Shown here: piece by piece, positions 44,628 to 55,927 of the stretch
Position numbering within the stretch: the stretch's first letter is position 1
Layout of the letters: every line of letters starts with the position of its first letter
Assembly (NCBI RefSeq): GCF_030269925.1
Contig: NC_085119.1
Location: forward strand, 12,001,001 to 12,065,000
Origin: Bombyx mori
Taxonomy: Eukaryota > Arthropoda > Insecta > Lepidoptera > Bombycidae
Direction: 5' to 3'
DNA length: 64,000 nt
The notes under the pieces: generated by a model
Told to the model about the DNA's origin: nothing
Databases searched by the model: none
The model's input: only the letters and a program-made list of their open reading frames with translations
Made by a program: the position numbers and the translations under genes

Positions 44628-44896
44628 ATTTTTTTTCTTTTTTTCTTTGAGAGGCTATTTCAGCTTCACCCTATCGTGTAGGTGAGCTCACGGGGCTCAA
44701 ACCGGAAGTGTTGCTAACACTGACCCTAGCAAGAGCAGTGCTTCGCAGAATTTACCAGCGGATCGGAAACGCGACCCACTGAGAAGATCCGCTGAGAAAC
44801 TCAGTGGGCTGGGTTAATTCACTCATCGAGCCCTTCGTCGCAAGCGACGGATTCGACTAAAACGGTGACCGGTGCTTGTGATACCTAAAAGTACCA
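44628..44896 (-). mobile_element. Jockey J1 copy with 8-bp target-site duplication
   Basis: T-rich start, J1 3' UTR and the last ~25 codons of the ORF ('gcaagcgacggattcgac', 'cggtgaccggtgcttgtgat'). TTTGACCT at 44620-44627 recurs at 44897-44904, a clean target-site duplication. Same sense as the MCT gene. Confidence 0.85.
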
Positions 44897-44904
44897 TTTG
44901 ACCT

Positions 44905-45540
44905 GTCATTCAAAAAGTTGAACAGCTCTGTTCTATACATAGGTATGCATGCCTACGTCACGTCCCGTATAAGAACCACGCATTTTACCGCTTACTAAAA
45001 CCGCAATGTTTCTGTAACATTTGTAATTAACATCCAGTAACGGTATCGCTTACAAATAACTACCAATTGTTCCGTTCCAAAGAAGATTTCAACAGTGCGT
45101 TATTATTTTTAAAATACGTATTATTATGCAAAATCAAACAAAGCGTAATTATTCACGGCAATCTGTTTTATGAGAACCGATTGTTTTACAAATGGACAAA
45201 CAAATACATTTGCATTAAACTCACAGTTCGTCGCCATTGAAATCATTGATGCAACTAGTAGGTGTTAACAAGAATACGAGGTTAGCTTTAATTCATTTAA
45301 AAGTTATCAATAAAATGTTTTTTTCCTTTCTGTAAGAAATTACACCTTCTAACAACCTACTTAGTGTTGCTAAGTGACTCTGTGTGATTCATGATCCGTA
45401 CCTTATGGAGGTACGTCAATAAACGATAACAAAGACTAAGGTGAATTCGACCTCAGTGTAGGGACAATTCAAACCGGAACATATCAGTACAGAATTAACC
45501 AGGATGTTGGTATAGGCCCGTAATGCTGCAATTTATTTTA
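44905..45540. other. Part of MCT intron 1
   Basis: No repeat or exon recognised. Confidence 0.5.
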
Positions 45541-45544
45541 TTTT

Positions 45545-45788
45545 ATTTTTTATTGTTTAGATGTGTGGACGAGCTCACAACCCACCTGGTGTTAAGTGGT
45601 TACTGAAGCTCATAGACATTTAAACGTAAATGCGCCACTCACCTTGAGATATAAGTTCTAAGATCTCAGTATAGTTACAACGGCTGCCCTACCCTTCAAA
45701 CCGAAACGCATTACTGCTTCACGGCAGAAATAGGCAGGGCGGTGGTACCTACCCGCGCGGACTCACAAGAGGTCCTACCACCAGTAAT
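45545..45788 (-). repeat. BMC1-like tail
   Basis: 'tattgtttagatgtgtggac' to 'gaggtcctaccaccagtaat'; well preserved. Confidence 0.85.
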
Positions 45789-45842
45789 AGCAACAGGTAT
45801 TTTTACCACCACCCATTAAATTTATAAATTTTATGTGGCCAC

Positions 45843-46178
45843 AAGACACATTTTTCCTTGGTTATCGTAAAGTAGACTAAAGGGTCCACTGCACAATTAT
45901 CAGCAGCGTTCACTGAGTATGATACAAGTGTATAGCGTAGGTAGATTATAAGATCACAAGGGTAGGTACCACCACCCTGCCTATTTCAGCAGCGAAGCAG
46001 TATGCGTTTCAAGACACATTTTTCCTTGGTTATCGTAAAGTAGACTAAAAGGTCCACTGCACAATTATCAGCAGCGTTCACTGAGTATGATACCAGTGTA
46101 TAGCGTAGGTAGATTATAAGATCACAAGGGTAGGTACCACCACCCTGCCTATTTCAGCAGCAAAGCAGTATGCGTTTC
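45843..46178 (+). repeat. Tandem duplication of a 168-bp unit
   Basis: Units at 45843-46010 and 46011-46178 start 'aagacacatttttccttgg' and end 'cagtatgcgtttc', with about three differences. Each unit ends with a piece of a BMC1-like tail ('ggtaggtaccaccaccctgc'), so the duplication happened after that insertion. Confidence 0.9.
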
Positions 46179-46292
46179 GGTTTGAAGAGTAAGGCAGAAA
46201 CTGTACTGTAAACTTCTAACTCGTATCTCAAAGTCGGTGGCGGCATTTACATTGTTGAAGTCTGTGAGCTCCGGTAGCCACTTGGGTGCTAG
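46123..46292 (+). repeat. Diverged BMC1-like tail
   Basis: 'ggtaggtaccaccaccctgc' to 'gctccggtagccacttgggt', overlapping the second 168-bp unit. The 152-codon minus-strand frame over this area is not a gene. Confidence 0.6.
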
Positions 46293-46294
46293 GG

Positions 46295-48130
46295 ACACAC
46301 AAGCTGGGTTGTCTGATAAGGTCGGTCCCCGGTCTAAGCTCGAATCTTTATTAAATATATTTGTGTTAAGAGGCTGGGTGAAATTGAAACACAAGACAGC
46401 TGTATCAATATGAAAGTAGAACAATTCATTTTCACGCACGTAGAGAAAGAAAAAATCGTTAGCACGACTTAATGTTCTACTAGATTCAAGTAACCTCAAT
46501 TCAAAACAAAAATTGAATTTCGTATAGTTTTCACGAGGAGTTGTAAGTTTATTTCGGACGAAGAAGTTTTGTGTTGATGAAGTTAACAAAGATTTCGCTG
46601 TCATCAATTACCATGAGTGTCACATACTAACGGACAGCAGATACGACTGGAGGTTAACAAGCTCCTTTTTGGGCAGTTGAACCACTCAGTAAAGTAAAAT
46701 TAATTCGGTCCATGCTTTGTCGTATGACGTCGTTATAGCGTGTGAGATATGTCACGTAGGCAGTCTCAAAATTACGAATGCCTTCACATAATCACTTGGG
46801 TCTTTGGATGGATCATATTTATTAATTGGCGTAGTAGAGCAGACGACCTCACGAGCCTTTTGATGTGACGCGATCGCCAGGGTTCAAATACGAATGTCGC
46901 GCCGCTGTCAACTTAAAACTAAATTTGGCAGTCAATTTATTCGACCAACGAATATCCTTAGTTCAAAATAAATCGTGTGAATGCTTTAGGGCAAAAAATA
47001 TAGAGCGGTGATAGCATGTCACTCATGTTTTGAATGTCCTCTAGAATTCGATAAATTATCGAATTCAGTCATAGTTACAAGTGACATATCTATCAAATGA
47101 TAATTGAGTCATTAAGCAACTGTACACCACGCACAAAGCTCCCACTAACCATCTGACGAATCAGACGAAGCGGTAAAGTAATCGACATTTCATACGACAC
47201 TTGAAAAAGGCTTAGCTCATGTACCAGTTTAGTAATAAAACCCGTTTTGTAAAACTACCTACGTTTTAATCTCGCTTATTATATTAATTCTGACGTTTCG
47301 AATACTCTGCAGTTTTCATGGTCGAATAAACGTAATACAAACGAGATTAAGCTGTGAAGGAAAAACTTTGTATCCCTTTTTACGGAAATTGCGCGGACGG
47401 AGGAGTATGAAATTTCCCACACTTATAGAGAGTATAGAGAAGGAGTGCAGAATGATAATATTTTTTTAAACTATGCCTAAAAATACATGAAATCAATAAA
47501 AAAAACATTACACACACTACCGTGTATTTGACGCACACACGCATGCATACTATTTATTTATTGTCAAACTTTTGTTCTTGACGTCTGTGGTCAAATTGAG
47601 AATAGATTAAATATTGTTTGTCTTTATTAATATTTACCTAAAGCGTAGTCTTGGCGAAATCTTTGATTATAGAAGTATAATAATTCTTTGACAATAGAAT
47701 CATAATAGTGTACAAACTTACAATTCCAATTAATTATAGTCGAATTTCGACTACTGCGGGATCACTAGTTAGATGTAATACGTTCTAGTCTTTTGTTTTA
47801 TTATTGACAATACGAAAACCAACACTGATTACTTAAAATAAATTAAAAACATGATGCCAAGATGTCAACTCAGAAGATATAGATCAAATTAAAAGTCATT
47901 TTAATGGACAAAAAAAAATTACGTAATTATCGGCGCAGTGAAATTACTTTTATTTATTCGTAAATCTTCAAATAGTATTTTACACCTTGTTCCAACTTTT
48001 AAAAAAAACATACTCGTTTAACCGGCACAAGCTCTCAGAACGTCTAAATTTAGATGGTAAATTATTATTTTATATCGGTTCCAATCAACAGTCGAAGCGA
48101 CATGCGTGACATTGAAATTTATTTATAAAA
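46295..48130. other. Part of MCT intron 1
   Basis: No exon or recognisable repeat in 1.8 kb. Confidence 0.5.
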
Positions 48131-48132
48131 TA

Positions 48133-48412
48133 CTATCTGACCCAGCAGACTTCGTAGTGCCTCAATCGATAAATAAAAAACCTAAACTTTTGTATAAAAT
48201 AAACTTAAAACAAACAAAAGGAATCCGTCCGACGAGGGAAACATCAAAAGAAAAACAAAATTGTTATTTTTATTTAATTCCGAGCATTCTCATATTTATC
48301 TACCTTTTAAACCTTCTCTGGACTTCCACAAATTATTCAAGACCAAAATTAGCCAAATCAGTCCAGCCGTTCTCGAGTTTTAGCGAGACTAACGAACAGC
48401 AATTCATTTTTA
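48133..48412 (-). mobile_element. Helitron-like element abutting the mariner
   Basis: Reverse complement of the element at 55650-55925 ('acccagcagacttcgtagtg', 'cctttt...ctctggacttcc', 'cagccgttctcgagttttag'). Its 5' end meets the mariner terminal repeat at 48413. Confidence 0.7.
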
Positions 48413-48559
48413 TATACTTAGTCCGGCCATAAATACTGTTACAATTAAAAATAAACAAAATATTACATTTGAATTTGGAATCTGTCATTTTTATATGATT
48501 GCTCATTGGGTTTTCTCATTTTGTCGCCAATACATTGTACAATATTTTGCGATATTAAA

Positions 48560-49027
48560 ATGGAGTGGGGTGATAAAGAGATCCGAATCGCTGTGATTGC
48601 ATTACACAAAGTAGGTATGGAGCCAAATGCAATTTTTAAAACTCTCCATACGCTTGGTATTAGTAAAATGTTTGTGTACCGGGCTATTAATAGGTGCAAT
48701 GAAACCTCCTCTGTTTGTGACAGAAAAAGATCTGGCCGTCCACGTAGTGTTCGTACGAAAAAGGTGGTTAAAGCAGTAAGGGAAAGAATTCGAAGAAATT
48801 CTGTCCGAAAGCAAAAGATTTTATCTCGGGAGATGAAGATAGCACCTAGAAGCATGTCGCGTATTTTAAAAGATGACTTAGGACTTGCAGCCTATAAGAG
48901 ACGTACTGATCATTTCTTAACTGATAATTTAAAAGAGAATAGGGTGGTAAAATCGAAACAACTACTAAAGCGGTACGCAAAGAGAGGTCACAGAAAAATT
49001 TTGTTTACTTATTTTAATTTATTTTAA
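48560..49027 (+). pseudogene. Mariner transposase N-terminal half
   Basis: Most likely starts at the ATG at 48560 ('MEWGDKEIRIAVIALHKVG'), not the upstream ATG at 48506. Two helix-turn-helix segments (about residues 5-50 and 70-115), with the GRPRS-type minor-groove linker 'KRSGRPRSVRTKK' between them, bind the terminal repeats. It reaches 'RGHRKILFT', just before where the first catalytic Asp (usually 'FTDEK') should be, and then diverges into 'YFNLF*' and a duplicated T-rich stretch. Confidence 0.85.
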
Positions 49028-49122
49028 CAAACTTTTTACTTTATTTTTTACTTTATTTTAACAAACAAAATGACCGTTTTTTTGCTCAAAGCTCTAAGGA
49101 AGCTTCCCAATTAGTCGAGAGA

Positions 49123-49314
49123 GTGCAACGTGGGCACTGTCCGACTTCAGTGATGGTTTGGTGGGGTATTAGCTATGAAGGAGAGACTGAGCCATACTTT
49201 TGTGAAAAAGGTATCAAAACATCGGCACAAGTGTATCAAGATACCATTCTTGAGAAGGTAGTGAAGCCCCCTAACAACACCATGTTCAATAATCAAGAAT
49301 GGTATAAGCAATAA
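49123..49314 (+). pseudogene. Mariner transposase central piece
   Basis: 'SVMVWWGISYEGETEPYFCE' is the conserved 'V(M)VWAGIS' core of mariner transposases. It ends in a premature stop after 'EWYKQ', right before the second catalytic Asp ('QQDSAPAH' in relatives), which survives only in another frame near 49317. Confidence 0.85.
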
Positions 49315-49320
49315 GCAAGA

Positions 49321-49600
49321 CTCGGCGCTCGGTCTACGCAGTCTTGGTTGGAAACGAACGTTTCGGACTTCATCAGAGCTGAAGACTGGCCGTCGTCTAG
49401 TCCCGATCTTAATCCGCCGGATTATGATTTCTGGTCAGTTTTAGAAAGTACGGCTTGCTCTAAACGCCATGAAAATTTGGAGTCCCTAAAACAATTCGTA
49501 CGATTGGCAGTGAAAATTTTTCCCATGGAAAGAGTGCGTGCTTCTATTGATAACTGGCCTCAACGTTTAAAGGACTATTGCAGCCAATGGAGACCACTTC
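49321..49600 (+). pseudogene. Mariner transposase C-terminal piece
   Basis: Contains 'RAEDWPSSSPDLNPPDYDFW' with the third catalytic Asp (SPDLNP), and 'RVRASIDNWPQRLKDY' near the C terminus. A small deletion at about 49326-49330 shifts it out of frame with the piece before it. Confidence 0.85.
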
Positions 49601-49879
49601 GAATAAGCTTTTTATACTTTAAATTGTTTTATATTTATGTATTAAACTAACACACTGTAAAAGTAATAAATGTTATTTGCAATAGAATTTTATTTCTTTT
49701 TTATTGTAACAGTATTTATGGCCAGACTAAGTATACATGTCGCCGCAACGGCACTATCTGTTCAGCTAAAAATAGTTAAAGTTAACTGTTTCCTTAATGT
49801 TACGTATGTCAACAACTGTTTAAGACAGTATTCAAAAGAATTCATGAATTAGCTACCCCCGTTTCTACTATAAATACGA

Positions 49880-52330
49880 GTGATTATTGTCGCACAAAAC
49901 AGCCATCGCACGAATGTGAACGGTAGGCGTCTCGACGCGTTCATAGACGACCTCACATTCGAAATATTCAACCCCCCGACCCCCACGTGCTATCCGTACA
50001 ACGCCGCGCGTCGTCCGAGCACAATAGATCTGGCACTGCTGAGGAACGTAACTCTGCGCTTACGCTCCATCGAGGCAATGTCAGAACTCGACTCAGACCA
50101 CCGACCTGTCGTCATGCAGCTCGGTCGCCCAGTCAACCGCGAACCAGATACGAGGACCATGGTGGATTGGAAGAAGCTGGGCACGTGCTTAGCTGACACC
50201 GCTCCACCAATCCTCCCTTGCGGCCCGGATTCAACTCCATCCCCCGAGGATACCGTCGAATCCATAAACATCTTCACTGATCACGTCTCGACGGCGATCA
50301 TAAGATCCTCGAAACAAGTCGATGTGGAGGACTGCTTCCACCGCATCAGACTTTCCCCCGATCTTAGGGACCTCGTTAGAATTAGAAACGCGGCAATCCG
50401 GGCCTACGATCGATATCCCACGGATTCAAACCGGACTCGGATGCGTCGCTTACAGCGGGAGGTCAGATCCCGCTTAAGCGACGCCCGAAACGAAAACTGG
50501 GATAGTTATTTAGAAGAACTCGCGCCCACTCACCAAGCATACTGGCAACTAGCTAGGACCCTCAAGTCCGAAACTATAGCCACTATGCCGCCTCTCGTAC
50601 GCCCCTCAGGCCAATCACCGGCTTACGATGACGATGACAAGGCAGAGTTGCTGGCCGATGCACTGCAAGAGCAGTGCACCACCAGCACTCAACACGCGGA
50701 CCCCGAACACACCGAGTTCGTCGACAGGGAGGTCGAGCGCAGAGCTTCCCTGCCGCCCTCGGACGCGTTACCCCCCATTACCACTTCCGAGGTCAAGGAG
50801 GCGATCGATAGCCTGCAACCACGGAAAGCTCCCGGCTCCGACGGCATCCGCAACCGCGCGCTTAAACTGTTACCAGCCCAACTGATAACGATGTTGGCCA
50901 CCATATTAAATGCTGCTATGACGAACTGCATCTTTCCCGCGGCGTGGAAAGAAGCGGACGTTATCGGCATACACAAGCCGGGCAAACCGAAGAACGAAAC
51001 CGCGAGTTACCGCCCCATCAGTCTCCTCCCGGCGATAGGCAAACTATACGAACGGCTCCTTCGTAAACGCCTCTGGGACTTCGTATCCGCGAATAAAATT
51101 CTTATAGACGAGCAGTTTGGATTCCGCGCCAGACACTCGTGCGTCCATCAAGTGCACCGCCTCACGGAGCACATCTTACTAGGGCTGAACAGGCGGAAAC
51201 CCATTCCGACAGGAGCCCTCTTCTTCGATATAGCGAAGGCGTTCGACAAAGTCTGGCACAACGGTTTGATATACAAACTGTATAACATGGGAGTGCCAGA
51301 CAGACTCGTGCTCATCATACGAGACTACTTGTCGAACCGTTCGTTCCGATATGGAGTCGAGGGAACGCGTTCCCGGCCCCGTCACGTCACAGCCGGAGTC
51401 CCGCAAGGCTCCGCCCTCTCCCCGTTACTATTCAGTTTGTATATCAACGATATACCCCGGTCTCCGGAGACCCATCTGGCGCTCTTCGCCGATGACACCG
51501 CCATCTACTACTCGTGTAGGAAGAAGGCGTTGCTTCATCGACGACTTCAGACCGCAGCTACCACCATGGGACAGTGGTTCCGGAAGTGGCGCATCGACAT
51601 TAACCCCACGAAAAGCACAGCGGTGCTCTTCAAAAGGGGTCGCCCTCCGAACACCACGCTGAGCATCCCTCTCCCGACTAGGCGCGTCAACACCCCCGCC
51701 CCCGCCGTTCGCCCAATCACGATGTTCGACCAGCCCATACCGTGGGCCCCGAAGGTCAAATATTTAGGCGTCACCCTCGACAGTAGGATGACATTCCGCC
51801 CCCACATCAAGACGGTACGCGATCGTGCCGCCTTTATCCTAGGACGTCTCTACCCGATGATATGTAGGCGAAGTAAAATGTCCCTTAGAAATAAGGTGAC
51901 ACTCTACAAAACTTGCATACGCCCCGTCATGACCTATGCAAGTGTAGTGTTCGCTCACGCGGCCCGCATACACTTAAAATCCTTTCAAATCATTCAATCC
52001 CGTTTTTGCAGGATAGCCGTCGGAGCCCCGTGGTTCGTCAGGAATGTCGACCTCCATGACGACCTGGACTTAGAGTCCATCAGTAAGTATCTGCAGTCGG
52101 CGTCCATGCGCCACTTCGATAAAGCGGCACGACACGAGAACCCTCTCATCGTGGCCGCCGGTAACTACATTCCCGATCCTGCGGACAGAATGGAAAGCAG
52201 TCGACGTCGCCCAAAACACGTCATCTCGGATCCTCCCGATCCACTAACGGTGCTTTTAGGTACTTCAAGTACCGGTCACCGTTCTCGTCGAACCCGTCGC
52301 TTGCGACGAAGGGCTCGACGAGTAAATTAA
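49880..52330 (+). CDS. Jockey J1 ORF2 fragment: endonuclease C terminus and reverse transcriptase
   Basis: An 816-codon frame; the first ~8 codons are host sequence. Endonuclease remnant: NSHRTN (8-13), PSTIDLALL (46-54) and the catalytic SDHRPV (72-77). Reverse transcriptase from about 290: 'RKAPGSDGIRN', 'YRPISLL' (377-383), motif A 'FFDIAKAFD' with D450, 'GVPQGSALSPLLF', and the FADD active site at 536-539. The thumb has 'KYLGVTLDSRM', then the C-terminal 'LYKTCIRPVMTYAS' and a very basic end. All RT catalytic residues are present and the frame is uninterrupted, but without ORF1 and a full endonuclease it cannot move itself. Expression is unlikely. Confidence 0.93.
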   Translation: MIIVAQNSHRTNVNGRRLDAFIDDLTFEIFNPPTPTCYPYNAARRPSTIDLALLRNVTLRLRSIEAMSELDSDHRPVVMQLGRPVNREPDTRTMVDWKKLGTCLADTAPPILPCGPDSTPSPEDTVESINIFTDHVSTAIIRSSKQVDVEDCFHRIRLSPDLRDLVRIRNAAIRAYDRYPTDSNRTRMRRLQREVRSRLSDARNENWDSYLEELAPTHQAYWQLARTLKSETIATMPPLVRPSGQSPAYDDDDKAELLADALQEQCTTSTQHADPEHTEFVDREVERRASLPPSDALPPITTSEVKEAIDSLQPRKAPGSDGIRNRALKLLPAQLITMLATILNAAMTNCIFPAAWKEADVIGIHKPGKPKNETASYRPISLLPAIGKLYERLLRKRLWDFVSANKILIDEQFGFRARHSCVHQVHRLTEHILLGLNRRKPIPTGALFFDIAKAFDKVWHNGLIYKLYNMGVPDRLVLIIRDYLSNRSFRYGVEGTRSRPRHVTAGVPQGSALSPLLFSLYINDIPRSPETHLALFADDTAIYYSCRKKALLHRRLQTAATTMGQWFRKWRIDINPTKSTAVLFKRGRPPNTTLSIPLPTRRVNTPAPAVRPITMFDQPIPWAPKVKYLGVTLDSRMTFRPHIKTVRDRAAFILGRLYPMICRRSKMSLRNKVTLYKTCIRPVMTYASVVFAHAARIHLKSFQIIQSRFCRIAVGAPWFVRNVDLHDDLDLESISKYLQSASMRHFDKAARHENPLIVAAGNYIPDPADRMESSRRRPKHVISDPPDPLTVLLGTSSTGHRSRRTRRLRRRARRVN

Positions 52331-52546
52331 CTCTCAGACACAGCCCACTGAGTTTCTCGCCGGATCTTCTCAGTGGGTCGCGTTTCCGATCCGGTGGTAG
52401 ATTCTGCGAAGCACGACTCTTGCTAGGGTTCGTGTTAGCAACATCGTCAGGTTTGAGCCCCGTGAACTCACCTACTAAAGTTAGGGTTACGCTGACATAG
52501 CCTCTCAAGGCTCTCAGCTTAGGTAGGAAAAAAAAAAAAAAAAAAA
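49902..52546 (+). mobile_element. Jockey-type LINE, 5'-truncated, with long open frame (family J1)
   Basis: Body plus 3' UTR and an ~18-A tail. CGCAC(A/T)AAACA at 49891-49901 and 52547-52557 (10 of 11 identical) is a probable target-site duplication; the last few bases may be shared with the element. ORF1 and most of the endonuclease are missing, the usual outcome of incomplete reverse transcription. It lies antisense inside MCT intron 1. Its 3' UTR is the reference for the many J1 tails in this window. Confidence 0.92.
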
Positions 52547-52559
52547 CGCACTAAACATT

Positions 52560-53520
52560 CAAATCCGAGTAGTCGAACGGAGCGGAGCTCTCTGTTGGTA
52601 TCGTTGTACACTGGAAATGTCATAAATGGGATTCATTGAAAAAGTGAGTCTTAATTACTGTCATTATGGAAGGCAATGACAATAATGAAGAGAATGACGT
52701 CAGTGACGCTGACATCATGATTTTAAAAACACCATGTTACACCAAACACCAAATTAATAATAACAAGGAGTCTCGAGGCGAGCGTTCAGTGAGCAGACCC
52801 TAAAGATCGAGTAAAGGAAAACCTCAAGTCATTACTATTTTTATACTATTTTAATTATCAGTGCCCATAAATTGATTTGCCTTTAATGGCTGACTAATTT
52901 ACAAATCCGTTTCTAGCCACAGAACAAATGTGAAATAATACTGATGACACTATAGCCACTTACAAATATAGTTTTTTCATTATTTATGATATTGCGCCGA
53001 TTAGCTGTTTATAACTACAATCACGTTGGGCGGATTAGAAATTGTACGGTATTATATACCAAACATTGAACGATGTTTATATACGAATAAATGTAAAAAT
53101 CACTTATTTTATAGTTCACATGTTTAAGCGGTATAAAAATTAAGCGGAAATAATCACAACGAGAGTGTACCCAATTCAAGTACATATTATGTAGGTTTTG
53201 AATTCATATTGTTTCGTATGATGTCATTTCTTTCGTAAATTTATCTCTATTTTTATATATTTATTTTACACTGGTTAACTGATTTTACCTTAATAGAAGA
53301 AGATTTGCTAACAAAATGTCATTTAGTCATTTAATACACCTACGAACTATTTGCTAATACGTGTAAAAGTTCATATCTGAATATATAAAAACATGTGATA
53401 ATACAGACGTAATTTTTACCGACAGATTCGCTTCTAGATTTCCCTGTGATTAGATCCACGATATATTTAGAAGGAACGAACACGTGCCAATTTTGTTGGA
53501 AACCAAAAAATTATTGTGTG
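52560..53520. other. Part of MCT intron 1
   Basis: AT-rich. Contains a 45-codon plus-strand frame (52666-52803, acidic N terminus 'MEGNDNNEENDVSDAD') that I consider most likely chance. No repeat recognised. Confidence 0.45.
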
Positions 53521-53525
53521 CACTT

Positions 53526-53630
53526 AGTTAGTGTTAGTAACGACGTCAAGTTTAAGCCCCGTAAGCTCACCACTAGTACGGTAAATCTAGAATAACCCTT
53601 CGAGATTACTAGAATAGGTAGGAAAAACGG
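53526..53630 (+). mobile_element. Short Jockey J1-like tail end
   Basis: 'gttagtgttagtaacgacgt', 'ccccgtaagctcaccactag', 'agaataggtaggaaaaa'. Diverged, lying just upstream of a second, better copy. Confidence 0.65.
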
Positions 53631-53654
53631 TATCCATCCATGTCCCATGTCCAT

Positions 53655-53957
53655 GTCCGGTCCATTAACTTGGTGCTTTCAGGTACCACAAGTACCGATC
53701 ACCGTCCTCGTCGAACCCGTCGCTTGCGACGAAGGGCTCGACGAGAAAATTAACCCATAGACACAGCCCACTGAGTTGCTCGCCGAATCTTCTCAGTGGG
53801 TCGCGTTTCCGATCCGGTGGTAGATTCTGCGAAGCACTGCTCTTCTTGCTAGGGCCAGTGTTAGCATCACTCCGGTTTGAGCCCCGTGAGCTCACCTACT
53901 AGTTAAGGTTACGCTGAAATAGCCTCTCAAGGCTATCAGCTTAGGTAGGGAAAAAAA
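53655..53957 (+). mobile_element. Jockey J1 copy: last ~30 codons and tail
   Basis: 'ccattaacttggtgctttca' to 'gctcgacgagaaaattaacc' is the ORF end; the 3' UTR runs to 'cttaggtagggaaaaaaa'. Carries a 3-base duplication (cttctt) near 53842. Confidence 0.8.
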
Positions 53958-54486
53958 GTTAATGGTCTGCTAGCTGTTTACCACCGTGATGCGTACTAAT
54001 AATGTTAAGAATAGGTTTCATTTAAATTCGTTTGTCAACATTTAATACATTTCACTACGCCTTTTTTCATAATTCAAACTACAATATGAGCCATAAGCAG
54101 TCTTGACCTTGTGACAAACGTGCTAAAAACATTTTAAGCCTCAGATTTACAGATAGTCAAATTTCTGTGGGTTCACAGAAATTATTCTGCATTAATATTT
54201 ATGATGGTAAATGCTTTCTCACATTTACACAACACACATTTGGCTCAGACGAACTCATAATTACAACTTTCGTTTCACATTATGTTTATTTTATTTTGTA
54301 ATTTTATTTATTGTCGGCTTCTAGTGTATTGTCTCTAGTTTCAAAAATGTCCTAATTTTGATTCCATATTTATTGGACTCAAAGTCATCTAACAAATTCA
54401 TTCTCAATATTACCGATCAGTATTCAAATAAGTATTAATTACTCGACGCGTATCACATCGCTATTATATTACAAAACTAATTTTTT
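53958..54486. other. Part of MCT intron 1
   Basis: No exon or repeat recognised. Confidence 0.5.
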
Positions 54487-54487
54487 T

Positions 54488-54765
54488 CCCTACCTAATCG
54501 TTGGTTCTAACTTCATGCGGACCGATAGGTGAGCTCCGGGCTCAACCTAAGAGAAATTGCTAACACTAGCCCTAGTAAGAGCAGCGCTTCATTGAATCTA
54601 CTACTGGATCGGAATCGCGACCCACTGAGAAGATCCGGCGAGAAACTCAATGGGCTGTATCTATGGGTTAGTTCGCACGTCGAAATCTTCGTCAGAGTCG
54701 ACGAGTTCGACGAGGATGGCGTCCGGTGCTTGAAGAGCCTAAAAGCACTGAGACTGGATCCGGGG
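54488..54765 (-). mobile_element. Jockey J1 copy, reverse, diverged
   Basis: 'cctacctaatcgttggttct', 'gagatctccggg'-like changes, 'gatccggcgagaaactcaat' and a rearranged ORF end ('gtcgacgagttcgacgagg'). The 150-codon plus-strand frame across it (54529-54981) is antisense. Confidence 0.65.
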
Positions 54766-55630
54766 GATCGGAGAAGAAATGATTTGGGCGACGGTGGCTT
54801 TGCTTTGCCCCGTAACCTAGGTCAAATATGCCACAAAACTGACATCCGAGAGGCCGCAAGAAATTGGGCTTGTATTGTTTTGTTTACATGTTGTTTGGGA
54901 AAACAAAAGCAAGTGAGAAAGTGCACGTTTTTCCGTACGCTTGCGACTGACAAACTAATAAAAAAATGTTTACATAAATGACCCGATCAACAAATATGAT
55001 AAGCATTTGTAATACGATAATCGAAAAAATTCAAACAATGTGTGTGAACATTAAAATAAAACGCGATCTAATTTTACAATGTCAATAAATTATTTTTAAT
55101 TTGCGAATAAGCACTAAAAATTGTTTTACATTTACGATTTGTTTACAAAACTGTTACTAGAGATTACGCAACTCATTATTACGGTCAGGCAATCAATAAA
55201 ATATGACCTTATTGCGTAATTACACGACGTGCGAATTACTTTGGGGGTCGAAAACGATTCATACATCTTTTTTTCATTCTACAATAACAGTTCATTGACA
55301 ACCAATGCCAAATATAAAACAGCCCATTGCATATTTCACATTTCTATAGAATACCGGTTGCGTTTCGCGGATTCACTGTTATTACTCGAGTTACTGAAGT
55401 TGCAATCAGGCCATCATTTCGGGTGATTGCTATAGACCAGATGAGCTCGCCCGCTTATTGCCCCCAAATAGAAGAAAGCCTTCTGTCAAACACGAGGCAA
55501 AAATCACAATTGCTTTAGAACAGCTGTTCCATCCATCGAACCGGAATGCATGCTTGTTCCACTGTAGCTACTGACGGGACTAAACCTAGACCCAATCACT
55601 TCCGACTACTTTATAGTTATCGGACGAACT
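54766..55630. other. Part of MCT intron 1
   Basis: No exon or repeat recognised. Confidence 0.5.
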
Positions 55631-55649
55631 TATCTATCTATATATATTC

Positions 55650-55925
55650 TATGTGTATATATATAAAAATGAATTACTGTTCGTTAGTCTCGCTAAAACT
55701 CGAGAACGGCTGGACCGATTTGGCTAATTTTGGTCTTGAATTATTTGTGGAAGTCCAGAGAAGGCTTAAAAGGTAGATAAATATGAAAATGCTCGAAATT
55801 AAATAAAAATAACAATTTTGTTTTTCCTTTGATGTGTCCCCCGTCGGACGATTCCTTTCGTTTGTTTTACATAAAGGTCTTTTATTTATCGATTGCGGCA
55901 CAATGAAGTCTGCCGGGTCAGCTAG
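55650..55925 (+). mobile_element. Helitron-like element
   Basis: 'gaattactgttcgttagtct', 'aactcgagaacggctggacc' to 'gtctgccgggtcag' + CTAG (55922-55925). The inverse copy is at 48133-48412. Confidence 0.7.
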
Positions 55926-55927
55926 TA

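Larger units (their letters stand above)
48413..49738 (+). mobile_element. Defective mariner-type DNA transposon
   Basis: Terminal inverted repeats: 'acttagtccggccataaata' at about 48416 on, and its near-complement (one mismatch) ending near 49734, each bordered by TA, the mariner target. The interior encodes a broken transposase in three pieces. The terminal repeat and protein resemble the mori-type Bombyx mariners (maT/DD37D-like group, from memory). Confidence 0.9.

Noticed and set aside
46149..46607. 152-codon minus-strand frame.
   Set aside because: It overlaps a retroelement tail and the 168-bp duplication and has no recognisable domain.
52666..52803. 45-codon acidic frame in MCT intron 1.
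   Set aside because: Short, antisense to the gene, no splice or regulatory support; likely chance.
54529..54981. 150-codon plus-strand frame.
   Set aside because: Its first half is the antisense of a Jockey tail; the rest has no motif.
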